Source: Bradyrhizobium archetypum (lineage in GTDB: Bacteria > Pseudomonadota > Alphaproteobacteria > Rhizobiales > Xanthobacteraceae). From it: a stretch of DNA of 64,000 bases. Below the pieces are notes generated by a model. The model was not told the DNA's origin. It made no database searches and saw only the letters and a list, made by a program, of their open reading frames with translations. Position 1 is the stretch's first letter, and the number at the start of each line of letters is the position of its first letter. The translations under genes were made by a program, and so were the position numbers. This document shows positions 34,797-44,747 of the stretch, piece by piece. Location of the stretch: positions 868,001-932,000 of the forward strand of contig NZ_JAAVLW010000001.1 in NCBI RefSeq assembly GCF_013114835.1. The letters run 5' to 3'.

Positions 34797-36425
34797 ATGC
34801 TCGGATTGATGCAAGACTGGCCTTTGCTTTGCCATCGGATTATCGAACACGCGGCGAAGTATCACGGCACGCAAGAGGTCGTCACGCGGTCGGTCGAAGG
34901 TCCCATTCATCGCACCAATTACGCCGAAATTCATGCACGCGCCCTGAAAGTATCGCAACGGCTCGACCGCGACGGCATCAAGCTCGGTGACCGTGTCGCC
35001 ACCATCGCCTGGAACACCTGGCGCCATCTCGAGTGCTGGTACGGCATCATGGGAATCGGGGCGATCTGCCACACCGTCAATCCGCGGCTTTTCCCCGACC
35101 AGATCGCCTGGATCATCAACCATGCGCAGGACCGCGTGGTAATGACCGACATCACCTTCGTGCCGATCCTGGAAAAGCTCGCCGACAACCTGCCGAGCGT
35201 CGAGCGCTACATCGTGCTGACCGACAAGGCGCACATGCCGCAGACCACGCTGAAGAACGCGGTCGCCTATGAGGACTGGATCGGCGAAGCCGACGGCAAG
35301 TTCACGTGGAGGGATTTTGACGAAAACACCGCCGCCGCGATGTGCTACACCTCGGGCACGACAGGCGATCCCAAAGGCGTGCTGTATTCGCATCGCTCCA
35401 ACGTGCTGCACGGCCTGATGGCCAACAATGTCGACGCCCTCGGCACCAGCGCCGCCGAAACAATGCTGCCGGTGGTGCCGTTGTTTCACGCCAATAGCTG
35501 GGGCATCGCGTTCTCCGCCCCTTCGATGGGCACCAAGCTCGTGATGCCGGGCCCCAAGCTCGACGGCGCTTCGGTCTATGAACTTCTCGACACTGAGAAG
35601 GTCACCCATACCGCCGGCGTGCCCACGGTGTGGCTGATGCTGCTCAACCACATGTCGGCCAACAATCTGAAGCTGCCGCACCTGAAGAGCGTGGTGTGCG
35701 GCGGCTCGGCGATGCCGCGCTCGATGATCAAGTCATTCGTCGACATGGGTGTTCGCGTGCGTCACGCCTGGGGCATGACCGAGATGAGCCCGATCGGCAC
35801 GGTTGCGGCGCTGAAGCCGCCGTTTGCCGAACTCACCGGCGAAGAGCGGCTCGACATCCTGCAGACCCAAGGCTACCCGCCGTTCGGCGTCGAGATGAAG
35901 ATCACCGACGATGCCGGCAAGGAGCTGCCGTGGGACGGCAAGACCTTCGGCCGCCTCAAGGTCGCCGGCCCCGCGGTCGCCAAGGCCTATTTCAAGCTCG
36001 ACAGCAGTATCCTCGACGAGCAAGGCTTCTTCGACACCGGCGACGTCGCCACCATCGATCAGCACGGCTACATGCGGATCACCGACCGCTCCAAGGACGT
36101 CATCAAGTCCGGCGGCGAATGGATTTCGTCGATCGACCTTGAAAACCTCGCGGTCGGCCATCCGGCGGTCGCGGAAGCCGCTGTCATCGGCGTCTATCAT
36201 CCCAAATGGGACGAGCGTCCGCTTCTGATCGTCCAGCTCAAGGCCGGCCAGAACGCGACGAGCGAGGACATCCTGAAATTCATGGAGGGCAAGATCGCCA
36301 AATGGTGGATGCCCGACGACGTCGCCTTCGTCGAGGCCATTCCCCACACCGCGACCGGCAAGATCCTGAAGACGGCGCTGCGCGAGCAGTTCAAGAGCTA
36401 CCGCTTCCCGAACGCGGCGGCGTGA
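34797..36425 (+). CDS. Fatty-acid / acyl-CoA ligase (AMP-binding)
   Basis: A 542-residue ANL-superfamily ligase. Phosphate loop [12 protein letters not shown] lies near residue 185, the A5 motif is AWGMTEMSP, then [21 protein letters not shown] and the C-terminal catalytic Lys in TATGKILKT. Length and motifs fit long-chain or medium-chain acyl-CoA synthetases, including the 3-methylmercaptopropionate-CoA ligase (DmdB) relatives. It forms acyl-CoA from acid, ATP and CoA. GGAGGGAA precedes; ATG 34797 is preferred over the in-frame GTG 34791. Transcribed alone. Confidence 0.93.
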   Translation: MLGLMQDWPLLCHRIIEHAAKYHGTQEVVTRSVEGPIHRTNYAEIHARALKVSQRLDRDGIKLGDRVATIAWNTWRHLECWYGIMGIGAICHTVNPRLFPDQIAWIINHAQDRVVMTDITFVPILEKLADNLPSVERYIVLTDKAHMPQTTLKNAVAYEDWIGEADGKFTWRDFDENTAAAMCYTSGTTGDPKGVLYSHRSNVLHGLMANNVDALGTSAAETMLPVVPLFHANSWGIAFSAPSMGTKLVMPGPKLDGASVYELLDTEKVTHTAGVPTVWLMLLNHMSANNLKLPHLKSVVCGGSAMPRSMIKSFVDMGVRVRHAWGMTEMSPIGTVAALKPPFAELTGEERLDILQTQGYPPFGVEMKITDDAGKELPWDGKTFGRLKVAGPAVAKAYFKLDSSILDEQGFFDTGDVATIDQHGYMRITDRSKDVIKSGGEWISSIDLENLAVGHPAVAEAAVIGVYHPKWDERPLLIVQLKAGQNATSEDILKFMEGKIAKWWMPDDVAFVEAIPHTATGKILKTALREQFKSYRFPNAAA

Positions 36426-36593
36426 GGCGATCCTGTCGCTGCCGGCTCGGCAGGGACAGCCGACACAATCAGCCGGCGTGATTGAGATCTCGCGCCGGCT
36501 CTTTAGTAGAACGCTCGCAAGTTTCGTGCAGCGTCACGGCGGGTTTCCTCGTAGGCCCGCCGTTCATCTCCTGATACCAGCCCGTTGAAAAGA
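36426..36593. other. Convergent intergenic gap with hairpin
   Basis: A CGGCGGG/CCCGCCG stem (36536-36542 and 36556-36562 approx.) with a 13-nt loop could end transcription of either flanking gene; no T-tract follows. A frame continuing through the hypothetical gene's end is a shadow. Confidence 0.4.
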
Positions 36594-37817
36594 TCAGCGC
36601 GAGAGCGCCAGCGCGTCGAGCCGCCGTTGCGCGTCGGGTTCGCCCCATTCCTTGGCCCGCTGATACCAGAGCCGGGCCTGCGCGACGTCCGCCAGCGGAC
36701 CATCGGCGCCCATCTGCCGGAGCCGCGCCGGATCATAGGTCGTGCCGACAAGCAGCGCCGCGCGCGCGTCCTGCGCCTCGGCGCCGCGCAATAGCACCAG
36801 CCGCGCCGACTGGATGTCGCCGGCGGCAAGCAGGTCCTGTCCGCGCCTGAGCAGGGCAGCGATTTCCTTGGGATCGAGGCTGCGCACCACCTCCGCCTGC
36901 GGCGCAGCGGCCAGCGCGGGCACCGACGGTGTGGCCGTGGCTATGGCGACCGGCGTGGACACTGGTGTGGCGACCGGCGGGGCAACGACCGGCGCCGGGG
37001 CGATGACAGGCGCCGCAGCGACCGGCACGGGCGCCCAGGTCAGCCGCGTCGAGGTACCGGTAAGCGCCACGCCGGTGCCGTCACGCAGTTCTGCCGTCAC
37101 CAGCATCTGGCCGGCGAAGCCATCGGGCGGGATGACCGAAACGCCGGAAATCTCCGTCGCCGACACGCGCCATTCGCTCGCGCCGACACGTTTGCCGGAT
37201 GTGAGCCGCGCGCCGGCAGCAAGTCCACTGATGGATACGTAGGCGTCGGGCGGCGGAGAACCGACGTGGATCCCGAGCGGCACCGGATCGTTGGTGAACC
37301 CGCTCCCGTCCTGCACGGCCAGGGTCGCCGTACGCCGCGCTGGTTGCGGCTGCGGCGCCGGAAGCACCGACGATTTCACCGACTGCCAGGCGGCCGACAG
37401 CGATGCACTATCCTGGCCTGCGGGGCGTTGCGGAGACGGAATGGCCATCACGAGAAGCATCGCGATGCTGGCTGCAATCGCCACCGCGATCGAGAAGCGG
37501 ACCACCTGCTGAAGCAGTGCGCGCCGTCCCGACAGGTCGCGAAGCACGGATGGCGCTTCAACAGGCACGTTATCCCTCGCCTCCTGCATGGCCTGGGCGA
37601 CGGCTTTGCTGAACATCTCGGAATCCTGGCGGCGTGCAGGCTTGTTGAATGGCTGCAAGGGCGGTCCTTCCGTCGTCACGCGCGGACGCCAGCCGTCATC
37701 GTTCTGCATGAGCATCGGGTTCGGCTGCTCACCGCTCGTCCGTTCCCTCAGATCACGCGGCGCATAGTATGCCGGATCGTTCGGGCCGACATATCCTTCG
37801 CGCTTTGCATCACTCAT
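36594..37817 (-). CDS. Membrane-anchored protein with Sel1/TPR-like C-terminus
   Basis: A 407-residue protein I cannot name. It has a cytosolic N-terminus of about 105 residues, then one membrane helix (FSIAVAIAASIAMLLVMAI). A beta-rich middle domain follows (GISGLAAGARLTSGK-like repeats with DGTGVALTG), and a Pro/Val/Ala linker (PVIAPAPVVAPPVATPVS). The C-terminal helices, LLRRGQDLLAAGDIQSARLV then ARLWYQRAKEWGEPDAQRRL, match Sel1/TPR repeats. Such repeats mediate protein contacts, so a periplasmic scaffold role is inferred. ATG 37817 has GGGGGCGAG eight bases upstream; a GTG at 37826 is possible. Confidence 0.7.
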   Translation of the reverse strand: MSDAKREGYVGPNDPAYYAPRDLRERTSGEQPNPMLMQNDDGWRPRVTTEGPPLQPFNKPARRQDSEMFSKAVAQAMQEARDNVPVEAPSVLRDLSGRRALLQQVVRFSIAVAIAASIAMLLVMAIPSPQRPAGQDSASLSAAWQSVKSSVLPAPQPQPARRTATLAVQDGSGFTNDPVPLGIHVGSPPPDAYVSISGLAAGARLTSGKRVGASEWRVSATEISGVSVIPPDGFAGQMLVTAELRDGTGVALTGTSTRLTWAPVPVAAAPVIAPAPVVAPPVATPVSTPVAIATATPSVPALAAAPQAEVVRSLDPKEIAALLRRGQDLLAAGDIQSARLVLLRGAEAQDARAALLVGTTYDPARLRQMGADGPLADVAQARLWYQRAKEWGEPDAQRRLDALALSR

Positions 37818-38279
37818 ATTGAACACTCGCCCCCATGGGGCCTTCCGACAGCCCCGCGGACGTATGCCGATTGCGCCCTATACGATCCTAGAACTCCGGA
37901 GGCGCGACCGCAATTTTTTTGCGACTCTGCCCGCAACAAGGACCAAGAGTTGAGATCATCCTGCAGCGCTTCCGGCTGACGCCCGCCATTTCCCCATTGG
38001 TTGGCGTTAGCCGGCGTCCCGTGCAGGACAGTCCCGTGTAGCGGCAAATACGACAACCCGGCGGCGAGAGGTAGACAAAAGTGCGACCGACTTCAATCTA
38101 CAACTAATAATTAATTTACAAGGATAGTTAACCGGTGAAGTTGCCGCCGTGTGTCGATTCGCCGGACCGTGCCGTCTGCAAAACCTTGAAATTCGCGCCC
38201 CGCCGTGGTCTCAAACTGCGGGTTTGCAGCCCGGCCCGTCCGCCGGCCAGACAGACTCCAACACGGTAGATTTTCACCG
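37818..38279. other. Divergent intergenic region with AT-rich island
   Basis: About 460 bases between the divergent Sel1-like and DUF1499 genes. A strikingly AT-rich segment (38100-38135, 'actaataattaatttac') stands out from the GC-rich surroundings and is the best place for promoter elements. I see no gene. Confidence 0.5.
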
Positions 38280-39131
38280 ATGGCCCGAAGGTTTTCCGCT
38301 CCCTATCAGTCGGAGCCCGTGTCCAGCCTCGCCACCTGGTCGCGCAACCTGGCCATCTTCGCCGTCGTTGCCGTGGTGGTCTCGATCATCATCGTCCGCT
38401 TCGGCTTTCTGGAGGTAAAACCCGCGCTGGCGACGTTCTTCGGCGCGCTCGGTTTGGCCGTGCTTTCCATTCTGGTCGGGCTCGCCGCCTTTGCCGCGAT
38501 CTGGCAGAACGGATCGCGCGGCATGGGCCGGATCCTGCTGGCATTCCTGATCAATGCCCTCCTGCTCGCCTACCCCGCCTATCTCGCCCTGCAATACCGC
38601 AAGCTGCCGCCGATCCACGACATCACCACCGACCCGATCGATCCGCCGCGGTTCGAGGCCCTGGCGCGGCTGCGCAGCGGCGAAGGCGCCAACTCCGCGG
38701 TCTATGCCGGGCTCTATTCGGCCGAACAGCAGCGGATCGCCTATCCCGACATCGAGACCGTCGAGCTCGAAGTGCCGCCACAGCGCGCCTATGACGTCAC
38801 GCTGGCGCTGGTCAACAGGCGCAAATGGCTCGTGATCGACGAACGGCCGCCGCAGCCGCCGCGTCGCATCGGCCGCATCGAGGCGGTGGCGCGGACGCCG
38901 ATCATGGGCTTCCGCGAGGACGTCTCGATCCGCATCACGCCCGACGGCGACGATTCCCGCGTCGATATCCGCTCCTCCTCGCGCTATTTCGATAGCGACC
39001 TCGGCAGCAACGCCGCGCGCGTCTCCAAGCTGATCGAGGACATCAACACGGCGGTCGACAACGCCAAACCGGCAGCCCCGAAGAAGCCGCAAGCGCCGGC
39101 CAAGACGCAGGCGAAAACGGTGAAAAAGTGA
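38280..39131 (+). CDS. DUF1499 membrane protein
   Basis: A 283-residue protein. Three predicted membrane helices lie in the first 110 residues (LAIFAVVAVVVSIIIVRFG; ATFFGALGLAVLSILVGLAA; ILLAFLINALLLAYPAYLA). The rest is a soluble DUF1499 domain (IHDITTDPIDPPRF, then TPIMGFREDVSIRI and RVDIRSSSRYFDSDLGSNA), ending in a Lys/Pro-rich tail. DUF1499 is of unknown function and often envelope-associated. ATG 38280 has a weak ribosome-binding site. Confidence 0.87.
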   Translation: MARRFSAPYQSEPVSSLATWSRNLAIFAVVAVVVSIIIVRFGFLEVKPALATFFGALGLAVLSILVGLAAFAAIWQNGSRGMGRILLAFLINALLLAYPAYLALQYRKLPPIHDITTDPIDPPRFEALARLRSGEGANSAVYAGLYSAEQQRIAYPDIETVELEVPPQRAYDVTLALVNRRKWLVIDERPPQPPRRIGRIEAVARTPIMGFREDVSIRITPDGDDSRVDIRSSSRYFDSDLGSNAARVSKLIEDINTAVDNAKPAAPKKPQAPAKTQAKTVKK

Positions 39132-39136
39132 CGTCA

Positions 39137-39241
39137 GTCATTCCGGGATGGTGCGTTAGCACCAGACCCGGAATCTCGAGATTCTCAGGTGCGCAAGTGC
39201 GCACCGTAGTTTGGTTCGTGCTTCGCACGCCCCGGAATGAC
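39137..39241. repeat. GTCATTCCGGG-type intergenic palindrome
   Basis: 105 bp between convergent DUF1499 and MBL-fold genes: arms GTCATTCCGGG and CCCCGGAATGAC, with internal hairpins such as GGTGCGCAAGTGCGCACC. Its place between stop codons suggests it may help end both transcripts. Confidence 0.85.
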
Positions 39242-39250
39242 GACGAGATA

Positions 39251-40168
39251 TCACGTCAACCGATATGTCCCGCCGATCACCGGATCGCCGTCGGTCGCCA
39301 CGATGCCGCGGGCGACCAGGTCTTCGAGATGCGCCAGCACCGAATAGCCGGCGGCATTCGTCAGTCGCGGATCGATACCGATATAGATCGCGCGCACCAT
39401 GGTCGGGATGTCGGCCTCGCCCTTGGCAAGGCGATGCAGGATCGAGGCTTCGCGGGCCTGCCGGTGCCGGGTCAGGAAGCGGACGTAACGCGGCCCTTCC
39501 GGAATTTCCGGTCCGTGCCCCGAGAAATAAAGATCCTCCTCACGGGCTTCCAGCCGCGCCAGCGAGGCCATATAGTCGATCATCGATCCGTCCGGCGGCG
39601 CCACGATCGAGGTCGACCAGCCCATCACGTGATCGCCGACGAAATTGATCTTTCGCTCCGGCCACGCGAACGCCAGGTGATTGGCGGTGTGGCCGGGAGT
39701 TGCCACCGCTTCCAGCGCCCAGCCCTGCCCTTCGATGACGTCGCCGTTCTTGACCTGGATATCGGGCCTGAAATCGCGGTCGGCGCCGGATTCCGGATTA
39801 TGCTTCTCGCTCTCGAAGCGCGGGCGCGAGGCGCGGTGCGGCCCCTCGGCATAGACGGGCGCGCTGGTAGCGGCCTTGATCCGCGCGGTGTTCGGCGAGT
39901 GGTCGCGATGGGTATGGGTGACGAGAATATGCGTCACCGTCTCGCCGCGCACGGCATCGAGCAGCGCCTTCGCATGCGCCTCGTCGTCAGGACCGGGATC
40001 GATGATCGCGACATTGCCCTTGCCCACGATGTAGCTCACCGTGCCGGTGAAGGTGAACGGGCTCGGATTGTTGCAGAGGACACGCCGTACGCCAGGCCGC
40101 GGCTCATCGACAACGCCGGGCACAAGCGGAAAGTCGCGATTGAACGGGATGTCGTCGTTGTCGGCCAT
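39251..40168 (-). CDS. MBL-fold metallo-hydrolase (LACTB2-like)
   Basis: A 305-residue metallo-beta-lactamase-fold hydrolase. Metal motif THTHRDHSPN (HxHxDH) is near residue 93, PGHTANHL and VGDHVMGW supply the next ligands, and SGHGPEI the last His. A winged-helix-like C-terminus (YSVLAHLEDLVARGIVA) is typical of LACTB2-like proteins, some of which are endoribonucleases; others hydrolyse thioesters. ATG 40168 is preferred because the upstream ATG at 40186 lies inside the palindromic repeat that begins at 40182. Confidence 0.9.
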   Translation of the reverse strand: MADNDDIPFNRDFPLVPGVVDEPRPGVRRVLCNNPSPFTFTGTVSYIVGKGNVAIIDPGPDDEAHAKALLDAVRGETVTHILVTHTHRDHSPNTARIKAATSAPVYAEGPHRASRPRFESEKHNPESGADRDFRPDIQVKNGDVIEGQGWALEAVATPGHTANHLAFAWPERKINFVGDHVMGWSTSIVAPPDGSMIDYMASLARLEAREEDLYFSGHGPEIPEGPRYVRFLTRHRQAREASILHRLAKGEADIPTMVRAIYIGIDPRLTNAAGYSVLAHLEDLVARGIVATDGDPVIGGTYRLT

Positions 40169-40181
40169 GTTTTTTCTTGGC

Positions 40182-40284
40182 GTCATTCCGGGGCATCGCG
40201 CAGCGATGAACCCGGAATCCCGAGATGGGGGAAAGGAATACGGCCCGAGATTCCGGGTTCGCGCTTTGCGCGCCCCGGAATGAC
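40182..40284. repeat. GTCATTCCGGG-type intergenic palindrome
   Basis: 103 bp filling the gap between gcdH and the MBL-fold gene, which run in the same direction: arms GTCATTCCGGGG and CCCCGGAATGAC, inner arms AACCCGGAATC...GATTCCGGGTT. It begins only 13 bases upstream of the MBL start and so lies in its 5' UTR if the genes are co-transcribed. Confidence 0.88.
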
Positions 40285-40295
40285 GGTGCGAGGAT

Positions 40296-41510
40296 TTACG
40301 AAAACGCCTGTATCCCCGTGATCGCCCGGCCCAGGATCAGGGCGTGGACGTCATGGGTGCCTTCATAGGTGTTCACGGTTTCCAAATTCGCGGTGTGGCG
40401 CATCACGTGGTACTCGATCTGGATGCCGTTGCCGCCGTGCATGTCGCGGGACACACGCGCAATGTCGAGCGCCTTGCCGCAATTGTTGCGCTTGACGATC
40501 GAGATCATTTCGGGGGCCATCTTGCCCTCGTCCATCAGGCGACCGACGCGGAGCGACGCCTGCAGGCCGAGCGCGATCTCGGTCTCCATGTCGGCGAGCT
40601 TCTTCTGCACGAGTTGCGTGGCCGCGAGCGGGCGGTTGAACTGCTTGCGGTCGAGCGTGTATTGCCGCGCGCGGTGCATGCAATCTTCGGCCGCACCCAT
40701 CGCGCCCCAGGAGATGCCGTAGCGGGCGCGGTTGAGGCAGCCGAACGGCCCCTTCAGGCCCGACACGTTGGGCAGCAGCGCGCTCTCCGGCACCACCACG
40801 CCGTCCATCACGATCTCGCCGGTGATGGAAGCGCGCAACGACAGCTTGCCGCCGACCTTCGGCGCCGACAGGCCCTTCATGCCCTTTTCGAGGATGAAGC
40901 CGCGGATCTGGTTGTCATGCGCGGCCGACTTGGCCCAGACCACGAAGACGTCGGCGATCGGCGCGTTCGAGATCCACATCTTGCTGCCGGTCAGCCGGTA
41001 GCCGTCGGATACTTTCTCGGCGCGGGTCTTCATGCCGCCGGGGTCCGAACCGGCGTCCGGCTCGGTCAGGCCGAAGCAGCCGACCCACTCGCCGGTGGCG
41101 AGCTTCGGCAGGTATTTCTTGCGCTGGTTCTCGTCGCCATAGGCGTAGATCGGGTACATCACCAGCGACGACTGCACCGAGTTCATCGAGCGATAGCCGG
41201 AATCGACGCGCTCGATCTCGCGCGCCACCAGGCCATAGGCAACGTAGCTGGCATTGGCGCAGCCATACTCCTCCGGCAGCGTGACGCCGATCAGGCCGAG
41301 CTCGCCCATTTCGTTGAAGATCTCGCGGTCGGTCTTCTCCTCCAGATACGCGTTGATGACGCGCGGCAGAAGCTTGTCCTGCGCATAGGCGCGCGCAGTG
41401 TCGCGGATCATGCGCTCATCTTCGGTGAGCTGGTCGTCGAGCAGGAACGGATCGTCCCACTGGAAGGAAGCCGCCGCCGGCTTGTCCTTGGCTTGAGGGC
41501 GCACGCTCAT
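40296..41510 (-). CDS. gcdH: Glutaryl-CoA dehydrogenase
   Basis: A 404-residue acyl-CoA dehydrogenase. The family features [15 protein letters not shown] and [11 protein letters not shown] (FAD and substrate contacts), [17 protein letters not shown] and the C-terminal catalytic-Glu region [20 protein letters not shown] are those of glutaryl-CoA dehydrogenase. The N-terminal [20 protein letters not shown] also fits GcdH. It oxidises and decarboxylates glutaryl-CoA to crotonyl-CoA in lysine/tryptophan breakdown, passing electrons to ETF. Transcribed toward the MBL-fold gene. Confidence 0.93.
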   Translation of the reverse strand: MSVRPQAKDKPAAASFQWDDPFLLDDQLTEDERMIRDTARAYAQDKLLPRVINAYLEEKTDREIFNEMGELGLIGVTLPEEYGCANASYVAYGLVAREIERVDSGYRSMNSVQSSLVMYPIYAYGDENQRKKYLPKLATGEWVGCFGLTEPDAGSDPGGMKTRAEKVSDGYRLTGSKMWISNAPIADVFVVWAKSAAHDNQIRGFILEKGMKGLSAPKVGGKLSLRASITGEIVMDGVVVPESALLPNVSGLKGPFGCLNRARYGISWGAMGAAEDCMHRARQYTLDRKQFNRPLAATQLVQKKLADMETEIALGLQASLRVGRLMDEGKMAPEMISIVKRNNCGKALDIARVSRDMHGGNGIQIEYHVMRHTANLETVNTYEGTHDVHALILGRAITGIQAFS

Positions 41511-41593
41511 GAAAATCCCTTTCGCATCACTGTCCTGTTGGAAATTGTCGACAAATTAATGCGCTATCGGCGGAAGCGCAAATGTTTCACCCT

Positions 41594-41673
41594 GTCATTC
41601 CGGGGCGCGCGATAGCGCGAAACCCGGAAGCTCGAGATTCCGGGTTCGATGCTGGGCATCGCCCCGGAAATGA
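41594..41673. repeat. GTCATTCCGGG-type intergenic palindrome, short form
   Basis: 80 bp between ribBX and gcdH: arms GTCATTCCGGGG and CCCCGGAAATGA, with GCGCGCGATAGCGCG inside. Shorter than its relatives and with one extra A in the right arm. Confidence 0.8.
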
Positions 41674-41682
41674 TGGTGGTCA

Positions 41683-42756
41683 TCAGTCCAACTTTTCGTT
41701 CGCGACGATCTCGATGCCGAAACCCGATAGTCCCTTGTAGTCGTGTACCGAGGACGTGAGATTGATAATCGAAGTGATGCCGAGATCGCGCAGGATCTGG
41801 GCACCGACGCCGACCTCGCGCCATTGCCGATGGCGGTCGGCCTCCGCGGTTTTCTGTTCGCCGACCGGCTCGACGGGAACCCCGGCCGCGCCGTCGCGCA
41901 AATAGACCAGCACGCCGCGGCCGGCCTTCTTGAAATGGTCCAGCACGATCTGCATGCGCGCCTGACCGGTGAAGAGATCCTTGACGATGTTCGGCTTGTG
42001 CAGCCGCGTCAGCACGTTCTTGCCGTCGCCGATGCCGTTATAGACGAAGGCGGCATGGGCGATCTCATCGAAGGGCGAACGATAGGCATAGCCCTGCAAC
42101 GGCCCGATCGGGCTGTCGGTAGTGAAGGTTGCGACCCGCTCGATCAGCTTCTCGCGCGCCTGGCGATAGGCGATCATGTCAGCGATCGTGACGTGCTTGA
42201 GCTTGTGGGTGGCGGCGAAGCGCGCGACCTGCTCGCCCTTCATCACGGTGCCGTCGTCGTTCATCAACTCCGAGATGACGCCGACCGGCGGCAGCCCGGA
42301 GAGCTTGCAGAGATCGACCGCCGCTTCGGTATGTCCGGAACGCAACAGCACGCCGCCGTCGCGGGCGATCAGCGGAAAGATGTGGCCGGGCCGGGCAAAG
42401 TCGTTGGCGCCGGCGTTGGGATTGGCGAGTGCGCGGCAGCAGGAGGCGCGCTCCTCCGCCGATATGCCGGTGCCGCCATCGGGCTTGTAGTCGATCGAGA
42501 CGGTGAAGGCGGTGGTGTGGTTGGACTCGTTGTGCGCCACCATCGGATCGAGCCGCAGCCGGCGGGCGTCGTCGGTGGTGATCGGCGCGCAGACGATGCC
42601 GGAGGTATGGCGAATTATGAATGCCATCTTCTCCGCGGTGCAGAGCGAGGCCGCGACGATCAGATCGCCCTCGCCCTCGCGGTCGTCGTCGTCGGTCACG
42701 ACGACGAGTTCGCCCTTGGCAAAAGCCTGCAGAACTTCCTGGATCGTGTCGGCCAT
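41683..42756 (-). CDS. ribB: 3,4-dihydroxy-2-butanone-4-phosphate synthase with degenerate RibA half
   Basis: A 357-residue RibBA-like protein. The N-terminal RibB domain (1-205) is intact: DDDDREGEGDLIVAA, the NHTTAFTVSIDY and HIFPLIARDGGVLLRSGHTE motifs and an EAAVDLCKL helix. It makes the four-carbon unit of riboflavin from ribulose 5-phosphate. The C-terminal half has the GTP cyclohydrolase II fold, but the zinc cysteines are missing: TRLHKPNIVKDLF lies where the Cys-containing loop should be, and no CxC follows. It should therefore lack RibA activity, as in the 'RibBX' proteins described from rhizobia. No FMN riboswitch is visible upstream. Confidence 0.9.
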   Translation of the reverse strand: MADTIQEVLQAFAKGELVVVTDDDDREGEGDLIVAASLCTAEKMAFIIRHTSGIVCAPITTDDARRLRLDPMVAHNESNHTTAFTVSIDYKPDGGTGISAEERASCCRALANPNAGANDFARPGHIFPLIARDGGVLLRSGHTEAAVDLCKLSGLPPVGVISELMNDDGTVMKGEQVARFAATHKLKHVTIADMIAYRQAREKLIERVATFTTDSPIGPLQGYAYRSPFDEIAHAAFVYNGIGDGKNVLTRLHKPNIVKDLFTGQARMQIVLDHFKKAGRGVLVYLRDGAAGVPVEPVGEQKTAEADRHRQWREVGVGAQILRDLGITSIINLTSSVHDYKGLSGFGIEIVANEKLD

Positions 42757-42961
42757 CTTCCAAAAATCTCGCCAAATCTCGCTGGATGCTGCCAGTGCAT
42801 TAGCCGGACTCCATCGCCAGCGCCAGCATCAATACGCCGGGCAGAACCGCTGCCGGCGGGCGCGAAACGGCCATGCTGCGACCGGTGCCAAACGGGAAAC
42901 AGCATTGTCGTCCCGGCTAGCCCTAGATATGCACAGCTCCCGGCGAAGTCAGTAGCCTCTG

Positions 42962-44689
42962 TTACGGCAGCACCTCGCGGCGCTCGCTGAGCAGCGCGTC
43001 GGTCTCGGCGCGCTTGTCCTCCAAAAGCCCGGCCTGGGCGGCCTCGATGACCTTATAGAGCTCGTGGGCGTCGCTGAGCCTGGTTACCGTGACGTAATCG
43101 GCCCCGGCCTCGTAAAGATCGTTGACATTGGCCAGGATCTCCGCGGTCGCGACGATCTTGGCGGTCGGGTTGAGCGAGCGGACATGGCGGACCAGCTTTT
43201 CGTTGTCGGCCCCCTTCAAGAGCGAGTCCGGGATGCTGAGGATGATCAGCTCGGCATTGCCGACGCCGGCGTGCACCAGCGTATCGACGTTGCTGATATC
43301 GCCATAGACCACGTGCATGCCGCGCTCGGTCAGGGTGCGGAACACCAGCGGATTGAAATCGATCACGGTGATCTGCTCCAGCACCGCCGGATTGCCGCGC
43401 TCGATCTCGGCGAGCAGCGCGCTGGCAGCGCGGAAAAAACCGAGAATGACGATCCGCCGCGCCTCCCCGTGGCCGCCACCATGCCCGGCCTCGGCTTCAT
43501 GCTTGTGATCGAGATCGCGCAGGCCGATCCGTTTCAACGGGCCGATCAGGCCGCGCGTGACCTGGTCGCTGCGGCCCATGACGAAGGTGCTCAGGACCGC
43601 CAGCACCACGAAGGCGAAGGATGCGGCGCTCGCCGTTTCCGGGCTGATATGACGTGCCAGCACGCCGGTCTGGATCACCACCAGCGAGAACTCCGAGATC
43701 TGCGCCAGGTTGATCGCCGGCAACAGGCTCGCGCGCAGGCCCTGCTTCATCAGATAGAGCGGCGTAAACGTCGTCACCAGACGGCTGATGACGGTGAAGG
43801 CCGCGATCGCGAGCGCCAGCCCGATCACCGACGCGCCGGGGATCGGGATGGTCATGCCAAGCGAGACGAAAAACAGCGTGATGAAGAAATCGCGCAGCGT
43901 CGTCACCTTGGCGGTGACGTCGAGCGCATAGGGGAAAGTCGACAGCGAAACACCGGCCACCAGCGAGCCCATCTCGCGCGACAAATGCAGCCTTTCCGCG
44001 ATCTCGCCGATCAGGAAGCACCAGGCGAGGGCGCCGAGCAGGATCAGTTCCGGCCGCCGCGCGATCTGGTGGAATAGCCACGGCAGCACGTAACGGCTGA
44101 GCACGAGCGCTGTCGCCACCAGCGCGCCGACCCGAACGATCGAGAGCAAAATCACGCTCACTTGCAGATTGTCGAGGCTCGGCTGCACCGCCAGGAACAG
44201 GATCGCAAAAATGTCTTGCAGCACCAGCACGCCGAGCGTGATCCGCCCGGGCAGCGTGTCGAGTTCGCGCTTCTCGTACAGCACCTTGACGATGATCACC
44301 GTGCTCGATAACGCGCAGGCGACGCAGAGATAGAGCGCGTCGAAATGGCCGCTGCCCATCGACAGGCCGATCGCGATGAAGAACAATATCCCGAGCAGGC
44401 AGCCGCCGATCAACTGCCCGCCGGCGGCAAACAGGATGACCTTGCCGGCGCGCACGATCTTCTTCAGGTCGATTTCCAGCCCGATCATGAACAGCATGAA
44501 GATCAGGCCGAGTTCGGAGATGACGGTGATCGAATCCTGGGACTTGACCCAACCCACGCCGAATGGACCAATGAAGAACCCGGCGATAAGGTAGGCGAGG
44601 ATCAGGGGCTGCCGGGAGAAATGCGCCAACAGGCCGAGCACCCAGGCGAACAGGATGCATAAGGTGATATCGCGAATAAGCTCGTGCAT
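42962..44689 (-). CDS. Kef-type monovalent cation:proton antiporter
   Basis: A 575-residue CPA2 antiporter. Residues 1-385 form about 12 membrane helices, with LILAYLIAGFFIGPFG and ELGLIFMLFMIGLEIDLKKI typical of KefB/KefC/YbaL. The cytosolic C-terminus is a TrkA-N (RCK) domain starting ARRIVILGFFRAASALL, with IDFNPLV and GDISNVDTL nucleotide contacts. Between them is a His/Gly-rich linker (HKHEAEAGHGGGHGEARR) that could bind metal. It probably exports K+ or Na+ for H+. ATG 44689 gives the usual N-terminus; 44740 is less likely. Confidence 0.92.
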   Translation of the reverse strand: MHELIRDITLCILFAWVLGLLAHFSRQPLILAYLIAGFFIGPFGVGWVKSQDSITVISELGLIFMLFMIGLEIDLKKIVRAGKVILFAAGGQLIGGCLLGILFFIAIGLSMGSGHFDALYLCVACALSSTVIIVKVLYEKRELDTLPGRITLGVLVLQDIFAILFLAVQPSLDNLQVSVILLSIVRVGALVATALVLSRYVLPWLFHQIARRPELILLGALAWCFLIGEIAERLHLSREMGSLVAGVSLSTFPYALDVTAKVTTLRDFFITLFFVSLGMTIPIPGASVIGLALAIAAFTVISRLVTTFTPLYLMKQGLRASLLPAINLAQISEFSLVVIQTGVLARHISPETASAASFAFVVLAVLSTFVMGRSDQVTRGLIGPLKRIGLRDLDHKHEAEAGHGGGHGEARRIVILGFFRAASALLAEIERGNPAVLEQITVIDFNPLVFRTLTERGMHVVYGDISNVDTLVHAGVGNAELIILSIPDSLLKGADNEKLVRHVRSLNPTAKIVATAEILANVNDLYEAGADYVTVTRLSDAHELYKVIEAAQAGLLEDKRAETDALLSERREVLP

Positions 44690-44747
44690 GGTTCCGGAAT
44701 TCCCCCTGCCCCAACCTAGAGGTCCCAGCGCGGGGGTCAAACAAGCA

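Noticed and set aside
38100..38135. CtrA binding site in the AT-rich island
   Set aside because: TTAA elements are present but their spacing (13) does not fit TTAA-N7-TTAA.
42757..42961. FMN riboswitch before ribBX
   Set aside because: The conserved FMN-riboswitch blocks are absent on the minus strand.
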